DNA of 64,000 nucleotides from Solen grandis (Eukaryota; Mollusca; Bivalvia; Adapedonta; Solenidae). The position numbers and the translations under genes are program-made. The DNA is taken from the NCBI GenBank assembly GCA_021229015.1, contig CM037789.1:32097856-32161855 (forward strand), in the 5' to 3' direction. The notes under the pieces were generated by a model. The model did not search any database. It was not told where the DNA came from and saw only the letters and a list, made by a program, of their open reading frames with translations. The number at the start of each line of letters is the position of its first letter. Positions within the stretch are counted from its first letter, which is position 1. Of the stretch, positions 10,151 to 22,289 are shown one piece after another.

Positions 10151-12660
10151 TATCACTGGTGCATTTTTCACTGGAATCGCCAGTTTCATTAACAGTAAGC
10201 TAGTTCTGTTGGGAGCAAAGAAAATATCACTGAAGATGAAAGACACTCAACCATTGGCAAGTGCGTAGCAACCTTTAGTTGTAGTAAATTATCAGTTGGC
10301 TATGAAATTATTATTACTAGATTAATGTGTGTCTCCTAGTAGCTTATATAAAATGCAATGGCATAAACTATGTCTGCACCAGCTAATGCTGTAGGCATGT
10401 TAACATTAAATTTTAATAATTTTGATATTCTTTGTATACTTTAATTCTGATTCAATAGATACGCTCATAAATAATGCGCATAAGCTTTTAGACCGCATGC
10501 TTTTACAAACAGTATTTCCAGAACAAATTGCTTGGTTACAGTATAATGGGACCATTGCATTAAATTTTCCATTCAGTAATTAAGAAAAACCTTTTTGCTA
10601 AACATATTAGATAATTATAACACATAGTTCAAGATGGTTAGAACATGAGAAATAGAATATAAATATCATGAAATTTTTCTGTCCATATTATAGTCCCCAA
10701 AACCGCATGTCTGTCTTTCTCCCGTCTGAACCCCACCTTCTCTCCCCCCATATAGAAAAAAAAATTACGCCACATATCGGAGGTAAGGTAAGATGTCAAC
10801 AGTGTTTTGAGTTTGTCTGGGTCCAATAATTCTGCCACTGGTTGGGTTACTGTAGGTAGCAACTTTCACAGTGGGACTCCATATTGTGTGCTATTATTCA
10901 CTGTATCTTATCTGCATAATTTGGGACTGATACGTTATGCGATACATCTTTTCATTTCATTTTAATTTCAATGTTCGTATTCTAAGCTTACAAGAAGATT
11001 AAGATTCAGAGATTATCAGTAGCTGACGCTCAGATGAGTTCAAATGGTTGGAAAAAAACATATATATTATCATAGACTGGTTTTGGAGTTATGTAAGAAT
11101 TTATGATAGGCTTCTTTTGTGAGACTGGTTTTCAACTTATTATTGTATGAGCAACATTATTATGTAATGTGAATACCATGGTTTGAAAAGCTGCTCTGAG
11201 GTTTTGAATTTTAAGAAATTAATGATATGCAGGGATTCGTTTTCATTTCATTATAAAATTGAGTCATACTGTAAGGTTATGACCTGTAATGCAACACCAA
11301 ACATGTACGTGGATTTTGTGGCTTAAGATCCAATTAAAATATCATAATTATGGTTTTCTGTAGAATCATACAGGAATTGTCAGATTTTTTTTCCGACCAT
11401 TACAGGATGTTTTATATAGATAACAAAAGCTGTATATATGCAATTGTTATTCAGTATCTAAAGAAAATTCAGTATGAAATTATACCTTGAAAACTTGTTT
11501 TAATCAAAATTCCCAAGAGTTATTTACCCTTGAATGTCTTAAAAATTACTTTTTTATCCTGAAATCTATGAGACTTCCTTTTCTTATTTGGACTTTCATC
11601 CATTTATCATTTAATACTATTTTATATGCCTATTTAGTTAGATGGCCATTTGGTACTGCTTAATAGTTTGTAAAAGAAAAAAGATTTTAAATGCTGCCCA
11701 TAGAATCAACACAACGCACTCCTCTAACCCAAGATGCAGCACAACAACAAAATACCTAGCACTCAAAAATGTGAAATTTATTATCTTTAATATGTAACTG
11801 ACCAGGATATTGTATTCGTTCTCATTTTGTCTCAGAATTTCTAAACATAGAGTCACGATCTGGTTTAGCAATCATCAACAGCAGGCCGCGGAGCCAGTAT
11901 CATCTGATGGCTGTAAGTTTACTACAATGAACAAAGCGTATTTCTGTAATAAATAGAATATAGGTCAACTTGTTTCATTCATAATCATTTGTCGTGATGT
12001 TGAAACAAGCACTGAATGTAACAACAGTTCCTGGCACATCTGTTTTGAATTACAAGGGTGCTGACTCCCAGTCATCCTGTTATGTTCTACTTTTGTAGAT
12101 CATCCGAACTTCACACATATGTGCCTCTAAGAAATCAAATAAAAAAAAAACACAAAAATATTTTCATAGCATGCTTTGAATTATATCATTGTATAATTGG
12201 CACTGCAGATTTATTTTTTCCCCTCAAGATCTGTATTCTTTGTTGACACCAGTTAAGCTAAAGATGCTTATAAAAGTTTTTGATTTTATGAGATTTCTCT
12301 GCAATGTTATCAAAGTGGAGTTCATTTGGGTCTGGAATGTTTACCACAGGCAACCCATGTGTGCTTGTAACCCTGTACTTGGTTTACTCGCTGTGAGAAA
12401 ATTTTCACTCAAAGACAAAGTTGAAACATTTTTAAGAACGTAATTAATAAATCTATAAGCCAAGGGGTGTAATAAAAATGTTGAATGTACAACTTCATGC
12501 ACAAAGAGTTTAACAGAATCATTGGATGAATTCTTTTTTGTTGCAAATCCTGAAAAGCCTTGATTTGTCCACACTGGAAGTATGCATAGACCAGGTTAGT
12601 TTGAATGTTATGGCAAGGACTTCTGTCACCATTGTAGCCACATGTTTGTTTGTTGGGCCC
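10151..12660. other. Unassigned DNA with one exon-like piece
   Basis: AT-rich sequence without recognised repeats. The only item of note is the splice-bounded segment 11836-11912, listed separately. Confidence 0.5.
11836..11912 (+). other. Exon-like open segment (phase 2 to 1), doubtful
   Basis: A very good acceptor (TTCGTTCTCATTTTGTCTCAG, last 20 nt plus one) leads to 77 nt with one open frame, then CT|GTAAGT. The end is GC-rich (GCAGGCCGCGGAGCC) against an AT-rich background. The peptide includes KHRVTIWFSNHQQQAAEP. WFSN also occurs in the recognition helix of paired homeodomains, but the following residues do not match, so I do not call a homeodomain. Spliced onto the exon at 26585 it meets a stop within four codons, so it would be untranslated leader or belong elsewhere. 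Confidence 0.25.
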
Positions 12661-12672
12661 AACCTCTCGCCA

Positions 12673-12918
12673 ACATATTTCAGTCATTTGGAGACTAAGT
12701 CTACTTGAGACAAATAATAGTGCTGCCTCACTGCAGTATCACGCTGTGGACATCTGGCATGATACCACACCCAGTCCTTACACACCTAACTAACCTATAC
12801 GTATTGCTGTCAGTGCCAAACAAGGAGCTACCAGTACAATTTTGAACAACTTTGGTATGTCATGGCCGGGGATCAAACCCATAACCTTCCAGGTATTTGG
12901 AGCTGCAGAGGGCATACA
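12673..12918 (-). mobile_element. tRNA-SINE, reverse copy
   Basis: A reverse-oriented relative of the elements at 15083 and 26823. Shared blocks are TTTCAGTCATTTGGAGAC, GTCTACTTGAGACA, CATGATACCACACCCAGTCC, CTTTGGTATGTCATGGC and a reversed box B (GATCAAACCC). Confidence 0.75.
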
Positions 12919-12923
12919 TTACA

Positions 12924-13107
12924 GACCCTTTACCTCATGAATATTCATGTGCAATATATGACTGAATGAATCTTAATTGACCGAATGATAAATGGTATAA
13001 GTACCAAAAGATTTTTCTTTGTAGAATCTGAGCTTTACTATGAGCAAACCATTGTCTGATCTGGGTCTGTTCTGTTTGCCAATGTATGAAATTGAATATG
13101 TGAGGTA
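12924..13107 (+). mobile_element. TTAA-type MITE family B copy
   Basis: It begins CCCTTTACCTCATGAATATT and ends ATGTGAGGTAAA. The core has GTAGAATCTGAGC, ATGAGCAAAC and CTGATCTGGGTCTGTTCTGT. The left hairpin arm is partly deleted. Confidence 0.7.
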
Positions 13108-13111
13108 AAAA

Positions 13112-13362
13112 TGTGGGTGCCTGGATTATAAGTGCAGTGGTAACGTGCCTCGCTTCTCACAAATGCGTCCCAGGTTCTATTCCTGGTCACATGCGTGATA
13201 GGGTACAGTGGTCACCAGTCCAGAGACGTGAGTTTTCTCCGGGCTCTCTGGTTTCCTCCCACCATAATGACCACATATGCCCCCACCAGAGCCATCGAGA
13301 GTGATTGATATAGTTGTGATAACTTGTTTCATAAGCGATGTAAAATAAATGAAGTTTAAACA
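13112..13362 (+). mobile_element. tRNA-SINE, separate family
   Basis: The head has box-A-like GTGCAGTGGTAACGTGC and box-B-like CAGGTTCTATTCCTGG. It is followed by a body with GTTTTCTCCGGGCTCTCTGG and TTTCCTCCCACCATAATGAC, and a tail GTAAAATAAATGAAGTTTAA. The tail resembles that of family C, but the body differs. The 63-codon frame across it is incidental. Confidence 0.7.
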
Positions 13363-13981
13363 TTAAAAATGTGGCATAATAGTCTGCTATTTTTTTTCCC
13401 CAAGCCAGAGTGTTTCGCCAGACAATCAAACTATAACCACGTTGTGATAATTCTGGCAGTTATGCTTTAGGCTGCTGCCATGTTTGTTTTTGTATGTCTG
13501 TTTCATTACAAAGACCTTTAAAACAAATTTAAAAAGAAAAAAACAACAACTTTATCATGATGTCTGCATTTAGAGATCACTCTGACTCTTGACTGCCAGG
13601 CTATTTTCAGCTGTTGACAAATAGATGAAGTTAAATTGCAGCAACGTGCCAGGATGAGTTAATGAAAGAATTTTCGACATTGATTTAGAAATACTAAAAT
13701 TACGAGCTACCATAATGGTGGACACACCCCCCTAGCCAGTCAAAACTCAGCCAAACAAATGTGATTTATGTTGTTGTTTTGTTCTGTTTTGCATATAATG
13801 TAATTAAGGTTGCAGCTCTCTTTTGAGGCAGAAAATAATTCAAATTAAGGTGATACTTTTTCTTCTGACCATACTGCAGGCAATTCTAAGAATGAATTTA
13901 ACAAACTGACAAGACAGGGGCCTTGCAGCCATCTCACTAAATTTTGTACAAATAAATTTGATCTAAATCTTAGAATATTAG
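13363..13981. other. Unassigned non-coding DNA
   Basis: No repeat family, open frame or splice-bounded segment could be supported here. Confidence 0.5.
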
Positions 13982-14173
13982 TTTAAACTTGTTCGTTTTA
14001 TGTCAATTGGGAAGCAAGTTCTTCCGACTTATATTTATCCCAGTCAGTGGTTCCTGGGTTGGACCAGTACTTTGGGCCTGGGAAGGTCATGAAATATTGT
14101 TACTTCCAAACATATTTGAACCCACAACCTTTGAATCTGGAGTCAGATATGTTACCACTGGACCACAGCACCC
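13982..14173 (-). mobile_element. tRNA-SINE family C, reverse copy
   Basis: A nearly full-length reverse copy with TTAAACTTG at one end, CCTGGGTTGGACCAGTACTT, GGAAGGTCATGAAA, reversed box B (GAACCCACAACC) and reversed box A (TACCACTGGACCA). Confidence 0.8.
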
Positions 14174-15082
14174 CTAAAGTTAGAATGAATTGTCCTACAG
14201 GAAGTCTCGCATTTAGGTTGTAAGCAACAACCCCCCCCCCCCCCATAAAAAAAAAGAAAAAAAAAGAAAAGAAAAGAAATTGACAGTGCAGCTGGAATAG
14301 ACATAGTTCTAAAAGCATTTAATGATAATGAAGAAGATTATATGGTAGTCGGGCACCTGCATGGCACCATGTTCCTCAGAATTCTTATACTGGTTTGAAA
14401 CAACATTATAAGCCCTTATAAACCTGTTGTTGTTTTTCTGGCAGGTGTGAACAAGAAACAGGTGGAAAAGATGTATCATTATTCCACAGTACCTCATCTT
14501 TTTTATATACTTTAGAATCATGATTTTTCATTGACATTAAATTTTGTTGATATCATTGTATTAAATGCAATTTCATAATTTCATTGGTACATTATTTTGT
14601 AGATTCTTGTTTCAGAAAACAGTATTGAAATCTACTTTATTATAAATTATTAATGGCTGTCATTGGAGTTAATTTTTGTGGATAATTCCCCCCCCCCCCC
14701 CACCACACACACACAATTTTATTTAGGAGCTTCGGATGGGTTTTGTAAAGGTCGCTATTCCTTTTAAAAAGAAAAATGAAGAAGCAACATGGAGTAAGTG
14801 GTATCAACTTGGACAATTAGTGGTATTAAATTAACGTAAGAGATATTGTAGCTCTAGGTTTTCATTTAAATAGTCAATCAATCAAGTATATTTGCAAAAT
14901 AGCGCAATGCCATTGACTATGATGGAACCCTACTGCTTCCAACTGGCCTGTAAGTGACAGATTAAGCTATTAGACTAGACATTATTTGCAGGGTTCCAAG
15001 GCTTGGCCTCGAAGGTAATAATAACTGATTTATCATTCAAGGTAGTCCAGCATGATGGATTCATTTTGTTTCAGATAAACAT
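14174..15082. other. Unassigned DNA with two poly(C) runs
   Basis: It contains C runs at 14231-14244 and 14688-14701 followed by A- or CA-rich sequence. No gene or transposon was recognised. Confidence 0.5.
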
Positions 15083-15450
15083 ATCCAAGGTGGCCAAGTG
15101 GTTAAGACTCTGCCTCAGGAGCAGAGATCGTTGATTTGATCCCCAGTTGCGACATCAAATAATTGGCTAAACTCGCATAATCTGGTGGGAGAGGTTGTGG
15201 GTTGATCCTCGGCCACGACATACCAAAGTTGTAAAAAATGGTACTGTTATAGCTCCCTTGCTTGGCGCTCAGCATATAAAGGTAGTTCTAGGACTGGTTG
15301 GCTTGGTGTCAAGATAATGTGACTAGGCGTGGTATCATGTCACATGTCTACGGCCTGATACTGCAGTATGGCAGCACTATATCTGTCTCAAGTAGACATC
15401 GTCTCCAAATGACTGAAATACTGTCAATGGGATGTGAAATAAAATAAAAC
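15083..15450 (+). mobile_element. tRNA-SINE with long body
   Basis: The head has box A (TGGCCAAGTGGTTAAGAC) and box-B-like GTTGATTTGATCCCC. A second box-B-like block (GTGGGTTGATCCTCG) suggests a duplicated head segment. The body shares CATACCAAAGTTGTAAAA, ATAGCTCCCTTGCTTGG, GGTATCATGTCACATGTCTA and GTCTCCAAATGACTGAAATA with the copy at 26823. Confidence 0.8.
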
Positions 15451-16034
15451 ACTTTTAATGTTTATTTTTTCAGTCAAGATAGCAATTTTTAAGGGGGTGA
15501 GTGCTAAAAGATTTGGCAAATTAGTCTGTATAAAATTACAATCTGGGACCATAAATGAGTGTTCAGTTAAAGAAAAGAGAACATTTTCAAGGGTCTCAAC
15601 TTAAGAACCGTGTTGAAATAAACATTATGCCAGACCGCCTTGAATTAAATATTCATAACTGTTAACCAATAAAAAGCTTTTGTCAAACAAATGCACATGT
15701 TAACCTTGCTTTCAGCATTTAATTTCCTTTATCCAATTTTTTACTTTTTTTTTAAAGGAGGGGGTCGGAGACGGGGGATTAATTGAGTCAGGCAAAATGT
15801 CAATGACTTTTTCCAGATTTTACCAGTGAAAATTAAAGTCTTGCCTTTTCCTATTCATGGCGTATGGTCAACTGCTTATAAATATAATCACAATCAAAAA
15901 CACAAGTTACTTTGTATAAGTCATGTCAACCTTTGACTACCCATTGTCTCAGTGTAGTTTAATCAAGTTGAATACATTGGTAAACACTCAGGAAAGGTTC
16001 ATTGCATTGTTATTGTAATGAACTTTGTATGTTG

Positions 16035-16229
16035 TACTGTGAAATCATTAATTTACGTGGGACACTAATTTTCATCGATTTTGTTGAGGGTTTTATCCAC
16101 GAATATGAATCCCCACGAAAACTCTTATACAGACCTCATGTTGATCCAGGAATAAATGTACCCATGAAATTCCCTTAGGTACATAATCAATGAAATTTAA
16201 TGTGAACGAAAATTAATGATTTTACAGTA
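16035..16229. mobile_element. Short TA-flanked MITE with CTGTAAAATCATTAAT ends
   Basis: A 195 bp element. The left end reads TACTGTGAAATCATTAATTT, and the right end is the inverted match, AAATTAATGATTTTACAGTA. TA occurs at both outer edges, consistent with Tc1/mariner-type target use. It has no coding capacity. It is the only copy noticed in this window. Confidence 0.75.
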
Positions 16230-17650
16230 TAATGATGAACTGGCCCCGAGGTTATAAAACTTTTTCCAGCTCAACACAGTTTAAGACTGAAACTTGGTTT
16301 GCTTATTTTATGTATATCAAAAAAAATTGAGTAACTTTGATAGTGAATTTATGTAAATTGTAGTAGGAGCTAATTGTGGAACAGAGAAAGTATAGCAAAA
16401 TTTGAAAAACTTAACTGTCTAGTACAAATAAACTTTGAGCACAAACTCGAGTTGAGCATGAAAAATGATTATAACCTTGGGGCCTGGATATATTCCAGAC
16501 TGATATGTCATTAAATTTCTGTTCTGTATAACAATGTTTTGGGGTCCATTGTAAAAGAGAACTGTGTAATATAAGTCATAGTGTTATAATGGAATGCATT
16601 GTAATGAATCTACACTGTATCATATATACAAAATGTGATGAATCACATTCAAGCATTTGAACCAAACGTATTTTATAAGTGTGCATATTTGATTAAGTAG
16701 ACTGATAATCCCACATTCTAAAATTGTTGCCATACTAAATTCTTTACTCTCCTTCTTTTAAAGCTTCTTTAATAGTGAGTAAAAAGGTGGGAGGGAGAAA
16801 AACACACATGCAAAACACACAAAACAAAAAACAAACAACTGTACTATCTGATCTTATTCAGCTGGTGGTAAATGAAAATTAATATTCATAGCTTTTTTCA
16901 AGGAAATATGAGAGTAGAAAAAAAAAGAAAATCATTTGTGACTTGTAACCACAAGATAATAACTATATGATCCATCTATTTTAACCGTACCTGGTTGAAA
17001 TGGAAACTTTAAAATGTTGGCCGATCCCTGTGGTTTTGTACAGACGAATAACGTCACTATCATATCCCCATGTGTAATTGTCATCCTTAAAAGTACACTT
17101 TTATTTCCACGGACCCTTCTTCGTGATTTATTGGATTATATTGGTCTTTGTAATTTCATTAACCGAAGGCTGGTCGTAAACTCTGCAAATTAACCATGCC
17201 TTGTTAAGCAACAGCAATGGAATTTATCTTCCAAATGTTTGACAGGGGGTTTACTCGTGTTGACAGTTGTTTTTGTCAATTGGAGGCTGTATTATGTCTT
17301 AGCAGGCAAGATACACTCCTGCAGCAAAATCATGCAGGGGACATGATGCCACACCCACTCAGTCATTATTTTGACTCTGGGCCAACCTGACCTGGATTTT
17401 ATTGCTGTATGCCAAGGAAGGGAGTTTTATCAGTGTTTCTTGGTATTGTTTTGGCGGACTGTTATCACAGTCTAATTAAATAAACATGTGCTCAATGGCG
17501 TAAAGGGTTTACGTTTCAAATCATATTAATTATGTGACCAGTTTCATCCAGTAATACTATTGCATGTACAGTTAGTGACCATCTGTAACTGTAGCTATCA
17601 CTTAAGATGATTAATACCCCCACATCCCCGTCTTATCTTCACATAATGTG
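16230..17650. other. Unassigned DNA with a possible SINE remnant
   Basis: Mostly featureless. At about 17285-17480 the blocks CATGATGCCACACCCACTCA and TATGCCAAGGAAGGGAG weakly resemble the reverse SINE at 12673. The resemblance is too degraded to define ends. Confidence 0.4.
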
Positions 17651-17687
17651 AATGTAGGTCAGGATAGGACAGGACGTATACCATTCC

Positions 17688-17840
17688 CATGGCCTATTGG
17701 TTAAGGCATCCGCTTTGGGAGCAGGAGGTCAAAAGTTCGATCCCTGGCAGGGGAACATTCTGATATGGCCAGTTGGTAAGCCACTAGCTGGTTAAAAAAT
17801 GGTTACTGGTTGTCTTCATGCCTGGTGCCTGGCATATAGG
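17688..17840 (+). mobile_element. tRNA-SINE head and short body
   Basis: It has box-A-like GGCCTATTGGTTAAGGCATCC and box B AAAGTTCGATCCCTGG in tRNA spacing, then a short body. It sits between a small GTAGGTCAGGATAGGACAGG fragment (17655-17682) and the 60 bp minisatellite, whose units contain GTAGGACAGGACGGGAC. The SINE may therefore have landed at the edge of that array. Confidence 0.65.
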
Positions 17841-17937
17841 AGGAAATTGGGGAGGTACTTGTGAAAGCAAAGAGGTATCTCACATGGCTCTTTCAATAGG
17901 GGTGACACTATAATAAACAAAAACTTTACCTTTTTAT

Positions 17938-18680
17938 GATGAGAGTGTAAAACAGGAGCTGACATGGTGTAAAATGAAAGTCTAGCACGGGACGTAACAT
18001 GAGTGTGTAGGACAGGACGGGACATGATGTAAAATGAAAGTCTAGCACGGGACGTAACATGAGTGGGTAGGACAGGACGGGACATGATGTAAAATGAAAG
18101 TCTAGCACAGGGACGTAACATGAGTGGGTAGGACAGGACGGGACATGATGTAAAATGAAAGTCTAGAACGGGACATAACATGAGTGGGTAGGACAGGACG
18201 GGACATAGTGTAAAATGAAAGTCTAGGATGGGACGTAACATGAGTGTGTAGGACAGGACGGGACATGGCGTAAAATGAAAGTCTAGCACGGGACGTAACA
18301 TGAGTGTGTAGGACAGGACGGGACATGATGTAAAATGAAAGTCTAGCACAGGACGTAACATGAGTGTGTAGGACAGGACGGGACATGATGTAAAATGAAA
18401 GTCTAGGACGGGACGTAACATGAGTGTGTAGGACAGGACGGGACATGATGTAAAATGAAAGTCTAGGACGGGACGTAACATGAGTGTGTAGGACAGGACG
18501 GGACATGATGTAAAATGTGAAAGTCTAGGACGGGACATAACATGAGTGTGTAGGACAGGACGGGACAGGGTGTAAAATGAAAGTCTAGCACGGGACGTAG
18601 CATGAGTGGGTAGGACAGGACGGGACAGGGTGTAAAATGAAAGTCTAGGACGGGATGTAAAATGAGTGTGTATGGATGGG
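17938..18680. repeat. 60 bp minisatellite, about 12 units
   Basis: Units of exactly 60 bp (occasional 1-2 bp indels) contain GTAGGACAGGACGGGACATG, then TGTAAAATGAAAGTCTAG and CACGGGACGTAACATGAGT. The two halves of a unit align weakly (GGACGGGAC..ATGA against CACGGGACGTAACATGA), suggesting an ancestral ~30 bp unit that was dimerised. On the minus strand all frames stay open with a 20-residue period. This gives the longest ORF in the window (240 codons), which is not a gene. Confidence 0.95.
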
Positions 18681-18928
18681 ACTCTTATATAGCCTCCTGT
18701 AAGCAGTCAGCCTTAGAGGTTTTATTACATGCTTGATCTCCATTTTGCAGCCACTATATGTAACTTCCTCTTAATTGACTGGCAGCTTAATTAAGACAGG
18801 TGTGACTGTAATTAAGGCAGTTGGAAAACAAAAGGTTGAGTGTTGACATCTGAGTGAGATAGATACTCTTTTGACATAATATATGGTCAGGGTTTTTTAG
18901 CCATATAGTATTTGTTGGATCTGAATAT

Positions 18929-19165
18929 TGGACCCATTCCCAATTGAATTTTTTTTCCATTTCAGTGGCTTTTTATTAAGTGTTTTGTTTTTTATTTAAT
19001 TTTGTTTATGAAAGAAAATGCCTCCGTAAACAATATGTTACACATACTTAGTTGCTTTTCTGTTTCTTATAAATTCCAAATTTGGCGAAATATGTTAATA
19101 TAATTATTCCCACTTGGGGGCTTTGGGTCCCTTTCCCAAAATAGGCAATAAAATAAAACCTCTGA
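18929..19165. repeat. Interspersed repeat, family D copy 2
   Basis: It matches 2735-2925 in block order: GGACCCATTCCCAATTGAA, ATGTTACACATACTTAG, TTGCTTTTCTGTTTC, GGCGAAATATG, then CCCTTTCCCAAAATAGGC. Diverged, with class unknown. Confidence 0.5.
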
Positions 19166-19511
19166 TTGGTAGACTGTTGTCCCCAGTTGGGATCAAATTG
19201 GATTGCTCAGTCCCAAATATTGTATAAATTTAGAATACTACAAACATGTAATATAATATATAGTTCTGTTTTTTACTTTACCTCTACACAGGTACACAAT
19301 GACCTTTTGTGCACTGAGGCGTATAATGGTTCTGTTCTAGTGATTTCGTAATATTGCTGATATTAAAATGATAACACATGTTTACAAGTTATTGTGTTTT
19401 GAGCATGAGCTGGAAGGGGGTGTAATTAAGATTAAAATTTCAAATGTTTGTTCTTGGCAAAGAGGCAGAGATCTGTTTTTATCAAGATTAATGGCAAGTT
19501 CTAGATAACTT

Positions 19512-19512
19512 G

Positions 19513-19549
<37 letters not shown>
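19512..19549. repeat. (TA)n microsatellite followed by poly(T)
   Basis: About 18 TA dinucleotides with one interruption, running into a T tract at 19549-19560. Confidence 0.95.
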
Positions 19550-19556
<7 letters not shown>

Positions 19557-19559
19557 TTT

Positions 19560-19710
19560 TAACTTCTTGCTTTTTTTGTTAAGTATTAAACTATTTCTAT
19601 CAATTTATGCAACTGACCGTCTCAGTGGTTTCTGTGTTGGACCAGTACTTTGCAGCTGGATTCTTGCCTGAAATGAGGATCAAACCCACAATCTTTGGAT
19701 CCACTGGTAA
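19560..19710 (-). mobile_element. tRNA-SINE family C, degraded reverse copy
   Basis: It has GTGTTGGACCAGTACTTTG, then GAGGATCAAACCCACAATC and CCACTGGTAACACC. These are the reversed body and tRNA-like head of family C. Confidence 0.6.
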
Positions 19711-20985
19711 CACCAAACAGGGCACCTCTCAATATTATATAGATATAATGAACTGTTTAAAGGTAGTGGCAACCCTAATGCATGAATTTTTAAATTCTGG
19801 TTTCTTTGGTGTTTTTCTATTCTATACATTAAGAGAAAGCATTTTGTGTAATATAAGAAATTTCTGAACCACAGGTTCTTAAAATTAATGATTTTAGTTT
19901 ATTTTTTTATGATTAAATTTGACCAGTAATTCAGGCTGGTCTGGTTTTATACTGGTGTAACTTTCCAAATAGCTTTCATATGGTCATAAAATTGTGTGGC
20001 ATTATTTATGACTGGAAAACAAGAATATCAAACAAACAACAGGATATTTCTTCTGTAAATGATCAATATCAGGCATGATAAAAATATAATAATCACCTGA
20101 TTTGCAACAATAATCTAAAATTGTCTTTATTTTATGCTGTTGTAAGGTTTCAGGAGTTATAATTAGTATGGCTTCTTTCAAAGGCATTAATTAACATTCA
20201 TGTTTTAATTATTTTAAGCACAAATGAAGAGATCTTCAGGAAGTAAAACCCTATTTTTTTAATCATAGTAAGCTACATGTAGTTTACTGTTTTTGTCTCT
20301 AAGCCCCACTTAGTTCATATCGTATATAGACTCTTTATATTTTTTTTCTTCCTTTCACAGTCCACATTATAGATAACAGTTGTAAAGTTAGCCAAGCGAC
20401 AACATTCCTTGCATTGTCAAAATAAATAGGTCCAGACATCTGGTATAAAGCGCACTGTCCTAATTGCTAATTATTTTGATCATAGCCTGCAGTCATTTCA
20501 AGTAATCGTAATGCAATATATAAACTATGGGGGGTGGGGGACAGTAAAGAGTGTACAATAGTGACATTTCACATTGTCCAGAGCTGATTAAGTGTTAAAC
20601 TGACTAGATGACTCGGATCAGGTTTACCTGGTTGAGTACCTGTGGTGAATTATCTGGTCCCATTCTAAATATAACTCACTGATCATGATCACACAGGTGC
20701 TTGGCTGGTGTACTGTCATACCTTTACATGGCAGAGATCAGACTAAACTTGTTTAAGTCTTGTTTCCAGTTGATAGCCGAAAAGAGGGTCGTTATGTAAA
20801 GTTGATTGTTTACTAATGAAGCTTTGCTGTGTTTTATAATAGGTGTCATAGAAAAAAACAATACTGATCGGAATAGTTGATTAACATGTTTATATGGTAC
20901 AGGTGTAAAACAATTGTGTCAGACTAATAAAGAGTTTTGTGAATAATAGTGTTAATCCACTGGATTAGGGAATTAATTAACTGAT

Positions 20986-21787
20986 AAACCTGCCTCTAAG
21001 AATTAAACAGTGTGTGGATTTAAGACAGTGTGGCAGAGTGAAAAACGGAAGATAAAATTTTGGAGGGAAAAGTTATTATAATATTTAGCGTGGCTTAGCA
21101 CTGTTGAGTGACAGTTGTGTATACACTGGAGTTGAGAAATACCTGAGGAAACGTGGGTCAGATTTTAATATTTGGGTAGAGTAAAGTTGAACAGATATCA
21201 GCGCTGTTTATTTGTGGGAAGATACGAGCCTCTGCGGCTCATAGCAGGTTTATTTAGTGAGGCTTTCGACTGTGTATCGTGATAAAAGGATATCACTTGT
21301 GAAAGTTGTTTAAACATTTGGATATTGGTACACGTTTGTGATATTTTGCTCCACTTACTTTTTCTTTTAACTCGGTGTTAGCCGGGGTATTTATGATCAT
21401 GAAGAATATTTACATGTAATTTGTAATAACAATTGGATTTCTACACTATAGGTATATAGGATTGGTGTGTTTATGATTTCAAAAATGAACTGTAGGAGGA
21501 CGATATTGACTAGCTAGTAGCTAGTAGGGTATATTTATGAATTCAAGGCATTGGATTATCATACAGGTGGATTAAATATATGTGTGTGTGTGTGGATTAG
21601 AGTTTACTTACCTATTGTTGTGTATAGAAGGTGATAGGGGGACCCTGTGTGTGTACACTTCACCCACCCTGGATTATGTTACTTCTGCGTAATTTGAATA
21701 TTGAGTGGTTATAAGTGAGATCGGATTTTGGATGTATTTATATTAGTGAAAAAAATAATATCATCATTTTGAAAGCTGTAATTCTCA
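20986..21787 (+). other. Possible 5' untranslated exon or promoter region of the gene at 26585
   Basis: About 800 bp free of the repeats that fill the rest of the window. It ends in CTCAC|GTAAGT (donor at 21788), the nearest strong donor upstream of the start-codon exon at 26585. Short CpG-containing stretches occur near 21200-21290. No long open frame is present, as expected for a leader. No TATA box or initiator can be assigned, so the left limit is arbitrary. A leader exon here is inference only. Confidence 0.25.
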
Positions 21788-22253
21788 CGTAAGTATTGTT
21801 GAAAGATTTTTGTTTTTTCAGTAAACCTCACACGAAATCATGAAATATTATCTTAACCTATTGGCATACGTTCACTAATAATTACATAATTTACAAGAAA
21901 TTCCTTGATGTTAACAAATTCAAGAGATATTAAAGCCTGAAACTGAGAAAAGATTTTTTAATTATATGGGTTGAATTTCAACTTCAAATTAGTGGAAAAG
22001 AGAAGTAATTATGGTAAATAATGGATATATAGTGAAGTGATTCAGATGCTAATATTGATATTTGACTAAGGGTACATTACAAGGGGTTATATTAGAAAAG
22101 AGTATGAGATAGTTGAGAACGATAATTGTACAAAATATCTACAATAATGTAATGCAGAATAGAGAGAGAGAACAGCACCTAATAAAAGAAAAATTGATAT
22201 TAAAGGAGAGCAATATGGTAATTATAATTTTTTGTTACATTGATATGAAAAAT

Positions 22254-22255
22254 AC

Positions 22256-22289
<34 letters not shown>
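22254..22289. repeat. (GA)n microsatellite
   Basis: An almost pure GA run with one AA interruption, in a purine-rich neighbourhood (22140-22300). Confidence 0.9.

Noticed and set aside
11836..11912. Homeodomain fragment (IWFSN)
   Set aside because: Only about four residues match. The expected basic residues after WFSN are absent, and the exon boundary does not fit the usual homeobox intron.
17816..18538. 240-codon minus-strand ORF, longest in the window
   Set aside because: It is the 60 bp minisatellite read in frame (20 residues per unit). All three minus frames are open for the same reason.
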